Positions 35,590-50,358 of a DNA stretch of 64,000 nucleotides are shown piece after piece (positions within the stretch are counted from its first letter, which is position 1; every line of letters begins with the position of its first letter). The notes below the pieces were generated by a model. The model saw only the letters and a program-made list of their open reading frames with translations. It was not told where the DNA came from and searched no databases. The DNA is from Lamellibrachia columna (taxonomy: Eukaryota > Annelida > Polychaeta > Sabellida > Siboglinidae): contig OY759261.1 of the NCBI GenBank assembly GCA_963662155.1, positions 65,779,417-65,843,416 of the forward strand, written 5' to 3'. The translations under genes and the position numbers were made by a program.

Positions 35590-36991
35590 GCGAATATTTT
35601 TTTCCCATAATTGGTCCTGGCAAGCAGCGCCTCGCGTGGTCGTGATTGGCTACGGAGAATTGCTGACCTCTGAACTCTTGCCAGCGTTTGTGGTGGAAAA
35701 ATAAAAAAAAGCGCGTTGCTTGAAACTAAATGTTTAAGAAATAACTGCACTACAGGTGAGTGTTGGCCCTTTTTCTGAATGTTTTTCATATGTGGAAGTA
35801 TTGAAAATCATTGATATATTATATACTAATCTTAGCAAACAATTTGATGAATGTATAGCATGAAGCTGTCACTTTTATTCGGGGTAGATTGTGTGGTGCA
35901 GTGGTAAAACGCCTGACTTCAGTTGTAGAGTTTCGCGTTAGAAGCTTTGTGGGTCCGAATTTTACTTTTTCCTTTTTTGATATTTTCTTCATTTATGTTA
36001 CATTATGGCACCAATGGAGCATTAATGTTTTACTTTTATAGGTAAATTAGTCTGCCATAACTCAGTATTGACTTATAATTTCTTGATCATTGAGTTTGGT
36101 TTATTATTATTCTTAGTTGTTTAGTCAATTCAAATTTTGCAGTGTTTAATAATTTTGTGAACATGCCATTTGACCACAACTACATTTTGCATGAAGATGG
36201 TCAATAACATTAGTTATATCCTTATTGGTTTGTCTTTAAATGTGAATAAAGACACACGTGTAGTGCATATAGGTTGTCTTTAAGATTGGTGCTACCAGAC
36301 TTGTTGATTTGTTTATAATATTCATGCTCAATACGAGTAAAATATTCGTTATTTTTGTTGCAGAAAAGTGAATTGATCAGTCACTTTATTAACCCGAACT
36401 GTAAAATAATTTGGAAAAGTTCTTGTAAATATTTGGTTGACATAGACCAGGTTTTTCTCTAATTAGCTTTACAGGCATTAAAACATGAAACATGGAATGC
36501 CTTTTTGCCATGTTCTATTATTTGTTTTCTCAAAATAGTCAATATTTGTTGTCTAAGCTTTCATGGCACATAATCTTTTTAATCGAGTGATATTGTTAGC
36601 AATAATGTTTGTTATACCTTCTCATATTGTTCTCATGGCTTGTTTTGTTTGTTTTATATGATTGTAATAAATAATTATTGATTGACTGAAAGTTTGTCCC
36701 TGCTTTTATGGCGGCACAATTCTAAGAGTAATCCACGTTGATTTCATGTGTTTGTTATATTTTGTACAATTACAAAAAAACTGTTTGATTTATCAAAACA
36801 AGTGCAAGTGAAATTACCGTTATTTTCAACAGGTCAAGTTCAAGCCACGTGTCATTGTTGACATAGGTTCAATTGAACACGTGTATTGCTGTTATGAATT
36901 AGAGAGTTCGGAGGTCAACTATTCTCAGCAGCCAACCATGTCCGCCTAAGGCGCTGCTTGCCAGGGCCAATTATGGGGAAAAAAAATTCGC
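35590..36991. mobile_element. 1.40 kb TIR element (MULE-like MITE), copy in U1
   Basis: Starts GCGAATATTTTTTTCCCATA and ends with the inverse (CCAATTATGG...AATTCGC). The first about 40 bp of the inverted repeats match almost perfectly, and a weaker match continues to about 100 bp. The left flank is ATCCGGGTA. The right target copy is lost because the element is joined to the truncated start of U2. No transposase ORF is present. A tRNA-like stretch lies inside. Confidence 0.82.
35884..35965 (+). repeat. tRNA-like segment inside the TIR element
   Basis: TGGTGCAGTGGTAAAACGCC fits an A box (10 of 11) and GGGTCCGAATTTT is a weaker B box, about 57 nt apart, followed by T runs. The same segment is at about 40350-40430 and 46912-46992. 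Likely a tRNA-derived SINE head and not a functional tRNA. Confidence 0.45.
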
Positions 36992-37547
36992 ATCGGTATA
37001 TCGATCGGTACAAGTTTATCCACAGTACTATTTCACGTAAACTGGACCGGACGGATAGATACAAGAGTTTACTTATCCCAACAATGAAAGTGTGTCAGCA
37101 TTCAGACGATAAACATGGCAAACACACGACAGTGTTGACTCTGTAGAGCTGTGTTATCGTGGTTAGAGCTTTGCCTTTGTATAATAATCTTATTAACTAC
37201 TTTTTGTGTATATATCACATTTATCTGCACACATAGACGTTTACATAGACGAACAACTCATATATACGTAACCGTCGTGACGGCGTATGTACGTAATCTG
37301 AAATGGATTCAAAGTAAAACGCTGACCTACAAAACGAATAAGATAACCCAGAACAACGCTGCTTAACGAAATGAACACTCACATCCTTATTCCGTAATTT
37401 GACCGTTTCCACAATGGTGTTTTTTGGAAATGATATATTGTTGCGAAACCATGGCGTTGACAAAGGCGGCTGACAAAATGGTTTCGTTTCCCCCTACTGC
37501 GTGTTTAAATATTGATACGAGATGGACGTAAGGGGAAGGGGGGGGGA

Positions 37548-37596
37548 CACTCCGACGCCCACTATGGCCGCTACATCCTTCTCGTTGATCATTTGA
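37548..37596 (+). pseudogene. Mx exon 1 relic in U2
   Basis: Identical over 49 bp to the U1 relic, including the changes from exon 1, and followed by the same intron junction. P-loop part missing. Confidence 0.8.
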
Positions 37597-38136
37597 ATTT
37601 CTGTTGAAAAACACGCAGAGTTCATATGCATTCCTTTGCCATTTTCAAGTTTGTAGTGGGCAGACGGGACCTTATACTAATACCAAATACTTCTATTCAC
37701 AGCGAGCGCGTTTTCAGCACATCATGAGGCATTGTCGCAGTCTAGTGCGCCACTCCATAACTAATTCAGTGGTTCTCATTTCCAACATCAAGAAAAAATA
37801 GCGGCCCGCAGTTAAACAGACAATGGCAGGTAAAAAGGCAGGTAGACGACGTGGCCATGGGTGAACCGCCCATGCAAACGACAATGTATGTAGTAGACAG
37901 CGACGCTGACAAGGAAATGCCATGGCGTCACGGACCCGCAAAGGCACTAGCCCCGTCGCGGGCCGGGCGTGGCCTAGGACTACACTTTATGGGCCTGGAC
38001 AGGACAAAAATTAAACAGTTACACGGGCCGGGCCGGGCATAGGCGTAGTGTGAATGGGCCTGGGCCTAAACAGTTTAAGTATTCATCTAGTATTCTTGAG
38101 AACGTAAATTTTAGACGACAATGTTCAAATAAATAA

Positions 38137-38520
<384 letters not shown>

Positions 38521-38879
38521 CAATGCGCACATCTCAACTGCAATGGTTCTTTTTAAAAAGCATTCTTAACATATTCACCGCCGCATCGATTCTTTTAACC
38601 TACTTCGGTGGTATTATGAGTGTCTGACACGGCAGTGCCAGCTACGCACGTATAATCTTGACTATTTATTTGGACTGATCATTTAATGTCTCTTTTATCA
38701 CACTCAGAATCTCTAGGCTCATAAATACTATCCGTATTTACTGCATCCTCCTCAAATGACTATTGATTAGCTTCTTGCACAATGTTCACTTTTACTCGTT
38801 TATGCAACCTTCGTGTAGCTCAAGTCACCAGACGTGAAACTGTTGTAGTGACTGTGTTTTTCTGTTATGTACAAGAGAG

Positions 38880-39030
<151 letters not shown>

Positions 39031-40054
39031 CTCATGCTAATAATGTATGATACATTGTGTAATGGCTTATTCGGACTGAGATTATTTTAAAAGTGATTTT
39101 GATCCGTTGATCATTGTTCTTTTGTCACGACAATGAGTATCGATTTATATAAATATACATCGTATGGAGTATATATTGTTTTATCTTTTCGATCAAACAT
39201 GTTACTCTTTCTAACTCCAATATCTTCCAATGTTTGTACAATTTCAACTGCTACATTATCTGTACCAGCAGTCTCCCCTGTTTTAATTTGAACGAATTTT
39301 AAATGAAGTAATTTCAAGTGGAGTGCGGTGGCGGTGTGGTAGTGCGTCCATAGTGCCGTCTATTGCTTTGTTACATACAATGGCACTACACATTTAGATA
39401 TTTTTGTTATTTCACTTTATTAATAATAAATTAGGAATTTATATCGCCCAGGGTATCCGGGTACAAACCTGCTCAAAGACGCCAGATCCACCTTGTTATG
39501 CATCAACTGTGAATTTCCATCTATAACTGTTCAAAACACTTTAAAAAAACACTTATCAAAAGAAGATATTAGGACAATTACTTAGAACCATAATAGGCGT
39601 ACTGGAAATTAAGATGAAGACTACACACTAATTATTATCATGGTTAATTGAATGACAATGCAAACTAAAAATGCAGGAATATTAATATGTTTTATCATTG
39701 TTTCATGTCCATCGGAATATCATCACATGAGTAGCGATTTATATAAATATACATCGTCTGGAGTATATATTGTTTTATCTTTTCGATCAAACATTACTCT
39801 TTTTAACTCCAATATCTTCCAATGTTTGTATAATTTCATGTGCTACATTGTACCAGCAGCCTCCCCGGTTTTAATTTGAACGAATTTTAAATGAAGTAAT
39901 TTGTGGAGTGGAGAGCGGTGGCTGTGTGGTAGTGCGTCCACAGTGCCATCTGTTGCTTTGTTACATCCAATGGCACTACACAATTCCTTCTCTTTAGTTA
40001 TTTCACTTTGTTATTAATAAATTAGGAATTTATATCGCCCAGTGTATCCGGGTA

Positions 40055-41455
40055 GCGAATTTTTTTTCCCCATAATTGGTCCTGGCAAGCAGCGCCTCGC
40101 GTGGTCGTGATTGGCTACGGAGAATTGCTGACCTCTGAACTCTTGCCAGCGTTTGTGGTGGAAAAATAAAAAATAGCGCGTTGCTTGAAACTAAATGTTT
40201 AAGAAATAACTGCACTACAGGTGAGTGTTGGCCCTTTTTCTGAATGTTTTTCATATGTGGAAGTATTGAAAATCATTGATATATTATATACTAATCTTAG
40301 CAAACAATTTGATGAATGTATATCATGAAGCTGTCACTTTTATTCGGGGTAGATTGTGTGGTGCAGTGGTAAAACGCCTGACTTCAGTTGTAGAGTTTCG
40401 CGTTAGAAGCTTTGTGGGTCCGAATTTTCCTTTTTCCTTTTTTGATATTTTCTTCATTTATGTTACATTATTGCACCAATGGAGCATTAATGTTTTACTT
40501 TTATAGGTAAATTAGTCTGCCATAACTCAGTATTGACTTATAATTTCTTGATCATTGAGTTTGGTTTATTATTATTCTTAGTTGTTTAGTTAATTCAAAT
40601 TTTGCAGTGTTTAATAATTTTGTGAACATGCCATTTGACCACAACTACATTTTGCATGAAGATGGTCAATAACATTAGTTATATCCTTATTGGTTTGTCT
40701 TTAAATGTGAATAAAGACACACGTGTAGTGCATATAGGTTGTCTTTAAGATTGGTGCTACCAGACTTGTTGATTTGTTTATAATATTCATGCTCAATACG
40801 AGTAAAATATTCGTTATTTTTGTTGCAGAAAAGTGAATTGATCAGTCACTTTATTAACCCGAACTGTAAAATAATTTGGAAAAGTTCTTGTAAATATTTG
40901 GTTGACATAGACCAGGTTTTTCTCTAATTAGCTTTACAGGCATTAAAACATGAAACATGGAATGCCTTTTTGCCATGTTCTATTATTTGTTTTCTCAAAA
41001 TAGTCAATATTTGTTGTCTAAGCTTTCATGGCACATAATCTTTTTAATCGAGTGATATTGTTAGCAATAATGTTTGTTATACCTTCTCATATTGTTCTCA
41101 TGGCTTGTTTTGTTTGTTTTATATGATTGTAATAAATAATTATTGATTGACTGAAAGTTTGTCCCTGCTTTAATGGCGGCACAATTCTAAGAGTAATCCA
41201 CGTTGATTTCATGTGTTTGTTATATTTTGTACAATTACAAAACACTGTTTGATTTATCAAAACAAGTGCAAGTGAAATTACCGTTATTTTCAACAGGTCA
41301 AGTTCAAGCCACGTGTCATTGTTGACATAGGTTCAATTGAACACGTGTATTGCTGTTATGAATTAGAGAGTTCGGAGGTCAACTATTCTCAGCAGCCAAC
41401 CATGTCCGCCTAAGGCGCTGCTTGCCAGGGCCAATTATGGGGGAAAAAAATTCGC
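40055..41455. mobile_element. 1.40 kb TIR element with 9-bp target duplication, copy in U2
   Basis: Left flank ATCCGGGTA (40046-40054) and right flank ATCCGGGTA (41456-41464) are identical. The uninterrupted site GTATCCGGGTACAAACC occurs at 34990 and 39455, proving an insertion. The TIR starts GCGAATTTTTTTTCCCCATA. Long imperfect TIRs plus a 9-bp target duplication suggest a Mutator-like (MULE) origin; no transposase is present. Confidence 0.88.
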
Positions 41456-43379
41456 ATCCGGGTACGAACCTGCTCAAAGGCGTCAGATCCACCTTGTTAT
41501 GCACCAACTGTGAGTTATGAGAAATGAATATTATGAAAAAAATCTTTTTTTTTGGTGAAAATTAAACGCAGAATCTATTTGTGTGTGTCGCATGCGAAGA
41601 TATTCGTCGTTGCGTGTAACTGACACGTAGCGCCTTTGTCTGTTTTACAAGAACCCCGGGGCCTGCGCATTGCCTTTTGTTATAATAATAATTCTTCACA
41701 TATTTTTACACGTACAGCTGTACTCTGCTATTCTTAATTCAACATCCGCTCCGAAAAAAATCCCTGCTCGGGTTTCCTACAATGGTCACAGCAAAATGCC
41801 AGGGCACTGATTGTATCTCGATAGGATGGATGCGTCGTGGCGAATTAATGTAGAACAGACGCTTGTTAGTCTGGCTCACAGAAGAATAGGCACTGCACAC
41901 GCCAGTGTATGAATTACTCACATGTCCAGGTCAATCTCAATCCGGTCCAGCAGGACACTTGCGTGAGATAATTCACTGGAGTGAGATAATAAGTTATGAG
42001 GGGGTATGGCAGGGATCTCAACCTCTCATCTCTGTTTTGGTGTCCAACCTCCCAGCTCCCACCAATGTTTAGATTCCACCTCCAATTTCCCACCAACCCC
42101 ACACCACATAAATCTATTGTTGAGACCAACATTCCACCTTCCACCCATTTGTAGGAATAACTTCATGCAACACCCACTTAACCATATCTACCCCGGCTGG
42201 GGCCACTGGGATATTTTGGTAACCTGAGCTTCATCGCGATCATTCAAAGTGTCGTGACTTGCAGCATTGTTAGTGCAACTACGGTCTGAAATGTGTCACG
42301 CGCTAACATCGTTTGTTATGCCAAATAAACAGTGGGGCGATTCTAAGAGGTGGTCTTTGGCTGAACATGTTTGTCATAGCCAAACATAAGCGCAGCATGA
42401 AAAGTGTCATTGTTGTTGCCAGTAAATCTGTCATTACGTACACATGTGTACGGTATCGTAATATTTCATACATCAACAGGGTGCTGTCCATGAAATACAC
42501 GTATGTCCACCACTGTCTCACTTCACCCAATTTTCATAGGTTTTACCCCCGTGAACCAGTTGGGGTGTTTTATTACCACCCCGATGTATCCACCCGCACT
42601 AACAGGAAGTTGAACTTTTCCCCAGTGTCTGCTGTGAACGATGATGCTAGAGTTTTCGTCGAACACATCCGGTACTTTGCAGTGCGTTTATAGTGGTGTA
42701 TAGTGGTGTATAATGGCGTATAGTGGTGCATAGTGGTGTATTGTGGTGTATGGTGGTGTATGGTGGTGCATAGAGGTGTATAGTAACAAAATACATTTAA
42801 ACTCGCCGTGTATCGCAACAAGCATCGGTATATCGATCGGTACAAGTTTATCCACAGTACTATTTCACGTAAACTGGACCGGACGGATAGATACAAGAGT
42901 TTACTTATCCCAACAATGAAAGTGTGTCAGCATTCAGACGATAAACATGGCAAACACACGACAGTGTTGACTCTGTAGAGCTGTGTTATCGTGGTTAGAG
43001 CTTTGCCTTTGTATAATAATCTTATTAACTACTTTTTGTGTATATATCACATTTATCTGCACACATAGACGTTTACATAGACGAACAACTCATATATACA
43101 TAACCGTCGTGACGGTGTATGTACGTAATCTGAAATGGATTCAAAGTAAAACGCTGACCTACAAAACGAATAAGATAACCCAGAACAACGCTGCTTAACG
43201 AAATGAACACTCACATCCTTATTCCGTAATTTGACCGTTTCCACAATGGTGTTTTTTGGAAATGATATATTGTTGCGAAACCATGGCGTTGACAAAGGCG
43301 GCTGACAAAATGGTTTCGTTTCCCCTACTGCGTATTTAAATATTGATACGAGATAGACGTAAGGGGAAGGGGGGGGGGA

Positions 43380-43428
43380 CACTCCGACGCCCACTATGGC
43401 CGCTACATCCTTCTCGTTGATCATTTGA
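43380..43428 (+). pseudogene. Mx exon 1 relic in U3
   Basis: Same 49-bp relic as U1 and U2, joined to AATTTCTGTTGAAAAAC. P-loop part missing. Confidence 0.8.
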
Positions 43429-43973
43429 ATTTCTGTTGAAAAACACGCAGAGTTCATATGCATTCCTTTGCCATTTTTAAGTTTGTAGTGGGCAGACGGG
43501 ACCTTATACTAATACCAAATACTTCTATTCACAGCGAGCGCGTTTTCAGCACATCACGAGGCATTGTCGCAGTCTAGTGCGCCACTCCATAACTAATTCA
43601 GTGGTTCTCATTTCCAACATCAAGAAAAAATAGCGGCCCGCAGTTAAACAGACAATGGCAGGTAAAAAGGCAGGTAGACGACGTGGCCATGGGTGAATCG
43701 CCCATGCAAACGACAATGTATGTAGTAGACAGCGACGCTGACAAGGAAATGCCATGGCGTCACGGACCCGCAAAGGCACTAGCCCCATCGCGGGCCGGGC
43801 GTGGCCTAGGACTACACTTTATGGGCCTGGACAGGACAAAAATTAAACAGTTACACGGGCCGGGCCGGGCATAGGCGTAGTGTGAATGGGCCTGGGCCTA
43901 AACAGTTTAAGTATTCATCCAGTATTCTTGAGAACGTAAATTTTAGACGACAATGTTCAAATAAATAAATGTA

Positions 43974-43976
<3 letters not shown>

Positions 43977-44053
<77 letters not shown>

Positions 44054-44075
44054 TACACACACACACACACACATA

Positions 44076-44130
<55 letters not shown>
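43977..44130. repeat. (TA)n(CA)n microsatellite of U3
   Basis: About 30 TA then CA/CATA runs. Confidence 0.97.
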
Positions 44131-44132
<2 letters not shown>

Positions 44133-44345
44133 GCATACAAACGTACACACCAATGCGCACATCTCAACTGCAATGGTTCTTTTTAAAAAGCATTCTTAAC
44201 ATATTCACCGCCGCATCGATTCTTTTAACCTACTTCGGTGGTATTATGAGTGTCTGACACGGCAGTGCCAGCTACGCACGTATAATCTTGAATATTTATT
44301 TGGACTGATCATTTAATGTCTCTTTTATCACACTCAGAATCTCTA

Positions 44346-45373
44346 GCAGACGTGAAACTGTTTGTGCAACCTTCGTGTAGCTCAAGTCACCAGACGTGAA
44401 ACTGTTTATGCAACCTTCGTGTAGCTCTAGTCACCAGACGTGAAACTGTTTGTGCAACCTTCGTGTAGCTCTAGTCACCACACGTGAAACTGTCTGTGCA
44501 ACCTTCGTGTAGCTCTAGTCACCAGACGTGAAACTGTTTGTGCAACCTTCGAGTAGCTCAAGTCACCAGACGTGAAACTGTTTGTACAACCTTCGTGTAG
44601 CTCTAGTCACCAGACGTGAAACTGTTTGTGCAACCTTCGTGTAGCTCTAGTCACCAGACGTGAAACTGTTTGTGCAACCTTCGTGTAGCTCAAGTCACCA
44701 CACGTGAAACTGTTTGTGCAACCTTCGTGTAGCTCAAGTCACCACACGTGAAACTGTTTGTGCAACCTTTGTGTAGCTCTAGTCACCAGACGTGAAACTG
44801 TTTGTGCAACCTTCGTGTAGCTCTAGTCACCAGACGTGAAACTGTTTGTACAACCTTCGTGTAGCTCAAGTCACCACACGAGAAACTGTTTGTGCAACCT
44901 TCGTGTAGCTCAAGTCACCAGACGTGAAACTGTTTGTACAACCTTCGTGTAGCTCTAGTCACCAGACGTGAAACTGTTTGTGCAACCTTCGTGTAGCTCA
45001 AGTCACCAGACGTGAAACTGTTTGTGCAACCTTCGTGTAGCTCAAGTCACCACACGTGAAACTGTTTGTGCAACCTTCGTGTAGCTCTAGTCACCAGACG
45101 TGACACTGTTTGTGCAACCTTCGTGTAGCTCTAGTCACCAGACGTGAAACTGTTTGTGCAACCTTCGTGTAGCTCTAGTCACCAGACGTGAAACTGTTTG
45201 TGCAACCTTCGTGTAGCTCAAGTCACCACACGTGAAACTGTTTGTGCAACCTTCGTGTAGCTCAAGTCACCACACGTGAAACTGTTTGTGCAACCTTCGT
45301 GTAGCTCTAGTCACCAGACGTGAAACTGTTTGTGCAACCTTCGTGTAGCTCTAGTCACCAGACGTGAAACTGT
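44346..45373. repeat. 44-bp minisatellite of U3, about 23 copies
   Basis: Same unit as in U1 with CTCTAG/CTCAAG and CAGACG/CACACG variants in shared order, indicating local block duplications within the array. Confidence 0.95.
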
Positions 45374-45413
45374 TGTAGTGACTGTGTTTTTATGTTATGT
45401 ACAAGAGAGATGC

Positions 45414-45415
45414 AC

Positions 45416-45484
<69 letters not shown>

Positions 45485-45493
45485 GGCACGCAG

Positions 45494-45588
<95 letters not shown>
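45414..45588. repeat. (CGCA)n(CA)n microsatellite of U3
   Basis: Long CGCA block with two GGCA interruptions, then a CA run. Confidence 0.97.
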
Positions 45589-45591
<3 letters not shown>

Positions 45592-46616
45592 TCATGCTAA
45601 TAATGTATGATACATTGTGTAATGGCTTATTCGGACTGAGATTATTTTAAAAGTGATTTTGATCCGTTGATCATTGTTCTTTTGTCGCGACAATGAGTAT
45701 CGATTTATATAAAGATACATCGTCTGGAGTATATATTGTTTTATCTTTTCGATCAAACATGTTACCCTTTTTAACTCCAATATCTTCCAATGTTTGTATA
45801 ATTTCAACTGCTACATTATATGTACCAGCAGTCTCCCCGGTTTTAATTTGAACGAATTTTAAATGAAATAATTTCAAGTGGAGTGCGGTGGCGGTGTGGT
45901 AGTGCGTCCACAGTGCCGTCTATTGCTTTGTTACATCCAATGGCACTACACATTTAGATCTCTTTTGTTATTTCACTTTATTAATAATAAATTAGGAATT
46001 TATATCGCCCAGGGTATCCGGGTACAAACCTGCTCAAAGGCGCCAGATCCACCTTGTTATGCATCAACTGTGAATTTCCATCTATAACTGTTCAAAACAC
46101 TTTCAAGAAAACACTTATCAAAAGAAGATATTAGGACAATTACTTAGAACCATAATAGGCGTACTGGAAATTAAGAAGAAGACTACACACACATTATTAT
46201 CATGGTTAATTGAATGACAATGCAAACTAAAAATGCAGGAATATTAATATGTTTTATCATTGTTTCATGTCCATCGGAATATCATCACATGAGTAGCGAT
46301 TTATATAAATATACATCGTCTGGAGTATATATTGTTTTATCTTTTCGATCAAACATTACTCTTTTTAACTCCAATATCTTCCAATGTTTGTATAATTTCA
46401 TGTGCTACATTGTACCAGCAGCCTCCCCGGTTTTAATTTGAACGAATTTTAAATGAAGTAATTTGTGGAGTGGAGAGCGGTGGCGGTGTGGTAGTGCGTC
46501 CACAGTGCCATCTGTTGCTTTGTTACATCCAATGGCACTACACAATTCCTTCTCTTTAGTTATTTCACTTTGTTATTAATAAATTAGGAATTTATATCGC
46601 CCAGTGTATCCGGGTA

Positions 46617-48016
46617 GCGAATTTTTTTTCCCCATAATTGGTCCTGGCAAGCAGCGCCTCGCGTGGCCGTGATTGGCTACGGAGAATTGCTGACCTCTGA
46701 ACTCTTGCCAGCGTTTGTGGTGGAAAAATAAAAAATAGCGCGTTGCTTGAAACTAAATGTTTAAGAAATAACTGCACTACAGGTGAGTGTTGGCCCTTTT
46801 TCTGAATGTTTTTCATATGTGGAAGTATTGAAAATCATTGATATATTATATACTAATCTTAGCAAACAATTTGATGAATGTATATCATGAAGCTGTCACT
46901 TTTATTCGGGGTAGATTGTGTGGTGCAGTGGTAAAACGCCTGACTTCAGTTGTAGAGTTTCGCGTTAGAAGCTTTGTGGGTCCGAATTTTCCTTTTTCCT
47001 TTTTTGATATTTTCTTCATTTATGTTACATTATGGCACCAATGGAGCATTAATGTTTTACTTTTATAGGTAAGTTAGTCTGCCATAACTCAGTATTGACT
47101 TATAATTTCTTGATCATTGAGTTTGGTTTATTATTATTCTTAGTTGTTTAGTTAATTCAAATTTTGCAGTGTTTAATAATTTTGTGAACATGCCATTTGA
47201 CCACAACTACATTTTGCATGAAGATGGTCAATAACATTAGTTATATCCTTATTGGTTTGTCTTTAAATGTGAATAAAGACACACGTGTAGTGCATATAGG
47301 TTGTCTTTAAGATTGGTGCTACCAGACTTGTTGATTTGTTTATAATATTCATGCTCAATACGAGTAAAATATTCGTTATTTTTGTTGCAGAAAAGTGAAT
47401 TGATCAGTCACTTTATTAACCCGAACTGTAAAATAATTTGGAAAAGTTCTTGTAAATATTTGGTTGACATAGACCAGGTTTTTCTCTAATTAGCTTTACA
47501 GGCATTAAAACATGAAACATGGAATGCCTTTTTGCCATGTTCTATTATTTGTTTTCTCAAAATAGTCAGTATTTGTTGTCTAAGCTTTCATGGCACATAA
47601 TCTTTTTAATCGAGTGATATTGTTAGCAATAATGTTTGTTATACCTTCTCATATTGTTCTCATGGCTTGTTTTGTTTGTTTTATATGATTGTAATAAATA
47701 ATTATTGATTGACTGAAAGTTTGTCCCTGCTTTAATGGCGGCACAATTCTAAGAGTAATCCATGTTGATTTCATGTGTTTGTTATATTTTGTACAATTAC
47801 AAAACACTGTTTGATTTATCAAAACAAGTGCAAGTGAAATTACCGTTATTTTCAACAGGTCAAGTCAAGCCACGTGTCATTGTTGACATAGGTTCAATTG
47901 AACACGTGTATTGCTGTTATGAATTAGAGAGTTCGGAGGTCAACTATTCTCAGCAGCCAACCATGTCCGCCTAAGGCGCTGCTTGCCAGGGCCAATTATG
48001 GGAAAAAAAAATTCGC
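46617..48016. mobile_element. 1.40 kb TIR element, copy in U3
   Basis: Same element and same ATCCGGGTA flanks (46608-46616 and 48017-48025) as in U2. Shared insertion site and near identity show it was copied with the unit and did not insert three times. Confidence 0.88.
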
Positions 48017-49838
48017 ATCCGGGTACGAACCTGCTCAAAGGCGTCAGATCCACCTTGTTATGCACCAACTGTGAGTTATGAGAAATGAATATAATGAAAA
48101 AAATCTTTTTTTTTGGTGAAAATTAAACGCAGAATCTATTTGTGTGTGTCGCATGCGAAGATATTCGTCGTTGCGTGTAACTGACACGTAGCGCCTTTGT
48201 CTGTTTTACAAGAAACCCGGGGCCTGCGCATTGCCTTTTGTTATACTAATAATTCTTCACATATTTTTACACGTACAGCTGTACTCTGCTATTCTTAATT
48301 CAACATCCGCTCCGAAAAAAATCCCTGCTCGGGTTTCCTACAATGGTCACAGCAAAATGCCAGGGCACTGATTGTATCTCGATAGGATGGATGCGTCGTG
48401 GCGAATTAATGTAGAACAGACGCTTGTTAGTCTGGCTCACAGAAGACTAGGCACTGCACACGCCAGTGTATGAATTACTCACATGTCCAGGTCAATCTCA
48501 ATCCGGTCCAGCGGGACACTTGCGTGAGATAATTCACTGGAGTGAGATAATAAGTTATGAGGGGGTATGGCAGGGATCTCAACCTCTCATCTCTGTTTTG
48601 GTGTCCAACCTCCCAGCTCCCACCAATGTTTAGATTCCACCTCCAATTTCCCACCAACCCCACACCACATAAATCTATTGTTGAGACCAACATTCCACCT
48701 TCCACCCATTTGTAGGAATAACTTCATGCAACACCCACTTAACCATATCGCGCTAACATCGTTTGTTATGCCAAATAAACAGTGGGGCGATTCTAAGAGG
48801 TGGTCTTTGGCTGAACATGTTTGTCATAGCCAAACATAAGCGCAGCATGAAAAGTGTCATTGTTGTTGCCAGTAAATCTGTCATTACGTACACATGTGTA
48901 CGGTATCGTAATATTTCATACATCAACAGGGTGCTGTCCATGAAATACACGTATGTCCACCACTGTCTCACTTCACCCAATTTTCATAGGTTTTACCCCC
49001 GTGAACCAGTTGGGGTGTTTTATTACCACCCCGATGTATCCACCCGCACTAACAGGAAGTTGAACTTTTCCCCAGTGTCTGCTGTGAACGATGATGCTAG
49101 AGTTTTCGTCGAACACATCCGGTACTTTGCAGTGCGTTTATATGTGTAAAGTGGTGTATAGTGGTGCATAGTGGTGTATTGTGGTGTATGGTGGTGTATG
49201 GTGGTGCATAGAGGTGTATAGTAGCAAAATACATTTAAACTCGCCGTGTATCGCAACAAGACGATCATAACTCGATGTGGCAGGTATCGATCGGTACAGG
49301 TTTATCCACAGTACTATTTCACGTAAACTGGACCGGACGGATAGATACAAGAGTTTACTTGTCCCAACAATGAAAGTGTGTCAGCACTCAGACGATAAAC
49401 ATGGCAAACACACGACAGTGTTGACTCTGTAGAGCTGTGTTATCGTGGTTAGAGCTTTGCCTTTGTATAATAATCTTACTAACTACTTTTTGTGTACATA
49501 TCACATTTCTCTGCACACATAGACGTTTACATAGACGAACAACTCATATTTACATAGCCGTCGTGACGGTGTATGTACGTAATCTGAAATGGATTCAAAG
49601 TAAAACGCTGACCTACAAAACGAATAAGATAACCCAGAACAACCAACGCTGCTTAACGAAATGAACACTCACATCCTTATTCCGTAATTTGACCGTTTCC
49701 ACAATGGTGTTTTTTGGAAATGATATATTGTTGCGAAACCATGGCGTGGACAAAGGCGGCTGACAAAACGGTTTCGTTTTCCCCTACTGCGTGTTTAAAT
49801 ATTGATACAAGATGGACGTAAGGGAAGTGGGGGGGGGA

Positions 49839-49889
49839 CACTACAACGCCCCCACTATGGCAGCTACATCGGTCTCGTTGATCAGTTGA
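49839..49889 (+). pseudogene. Mx exon 1 relic in U4
   Basis: Closest of the relics to real exon 1 (keeps CACTACAACGCC and GATCAGTTGA) but has a 2-bp insertion (CCCCC) that shifts the frame. It then joins AATTTCTGTTGAAAAACATG as in gene B intron 1 (57608). Confidence 0.8.
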
Positions 49890-50055
49890 ATTTCTGTTGA
49901 AAAACATGCAGAGTTCATATGCATTCCTTTGCCAGTTTTAAGTCTGTAGTGGGCAAACGGGACCTTCAATACCAGACACTTCTATTCACAGCGAGCGCGT
50001 TTTCAGCACATCATGAGGCATTGTCGCAGTCTAGTGCGCCACTCCATAACTAATT

Positions 50056-50130
50056 CAGTGGTTCTCAGACCAGTTTGTATAGACATGCGGCTCATTTCAA
50101 ACATCAAGAAAAAATAGCGGCCCGCAGTTA
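50056..50130. mobile_element. hAT-like element end (non-autonomous remnant)
   Basis: CAGTGGTTCTCAGACCAGTT and, 60 nt on, ATAGCGGCCCGCAGTTA. These short strings recall the termini and subterminal GCGGCCCGC of hAT elements. A copy is in gene B intron 1 (57772-57842), and shortened ones are in U1-U3. Assignment is tentative. Confidence 0.3.
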
Positions 50131-50297
50131 GACAGACTATGACAGGTAAAAAGCACGTAGACGACGTGGCCATGGGTGAACCGCCCACGGAAACGACAAT
50201 GTATGTAGTAGATAGCGACGCTGACAAGGAAAAGCCATGGCGCCACGGACCCGCAAAGGCACTAGCGCCCGTTGTCGTGGCCTAAAATTAAACAGTT

Positions 50298-50358
50298 GCA
50301 CGGGTCGGGCCGGGCCGGGCCGGGCCGGGCCGGGCCGGGCCGGGCCGGGCTGGGCCTA
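50298..50358. repeat. (GGGCC)n run
   Basis: About ten GGGCC pentamers. U1-U3 have a short form (CGGGCCGGGCCGGGC), so U4 is expanded. Confidence 0.95.

Larger units (their letters stand above)
41518..48078. repeat. Array unit U3 (complete, about 6.56 kb)
   Basis: Starts at AGAAATGAATATTATG directly after a truncated CACCAACTGTGAGTTAT, the unit-to-unit junction. It holds the upstream block, exon 1 relic, microsatellites, the longest 44-bp array, both half-copies and the TIR element. Base changes relative to U1 are rare. Confidence 0.9.
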
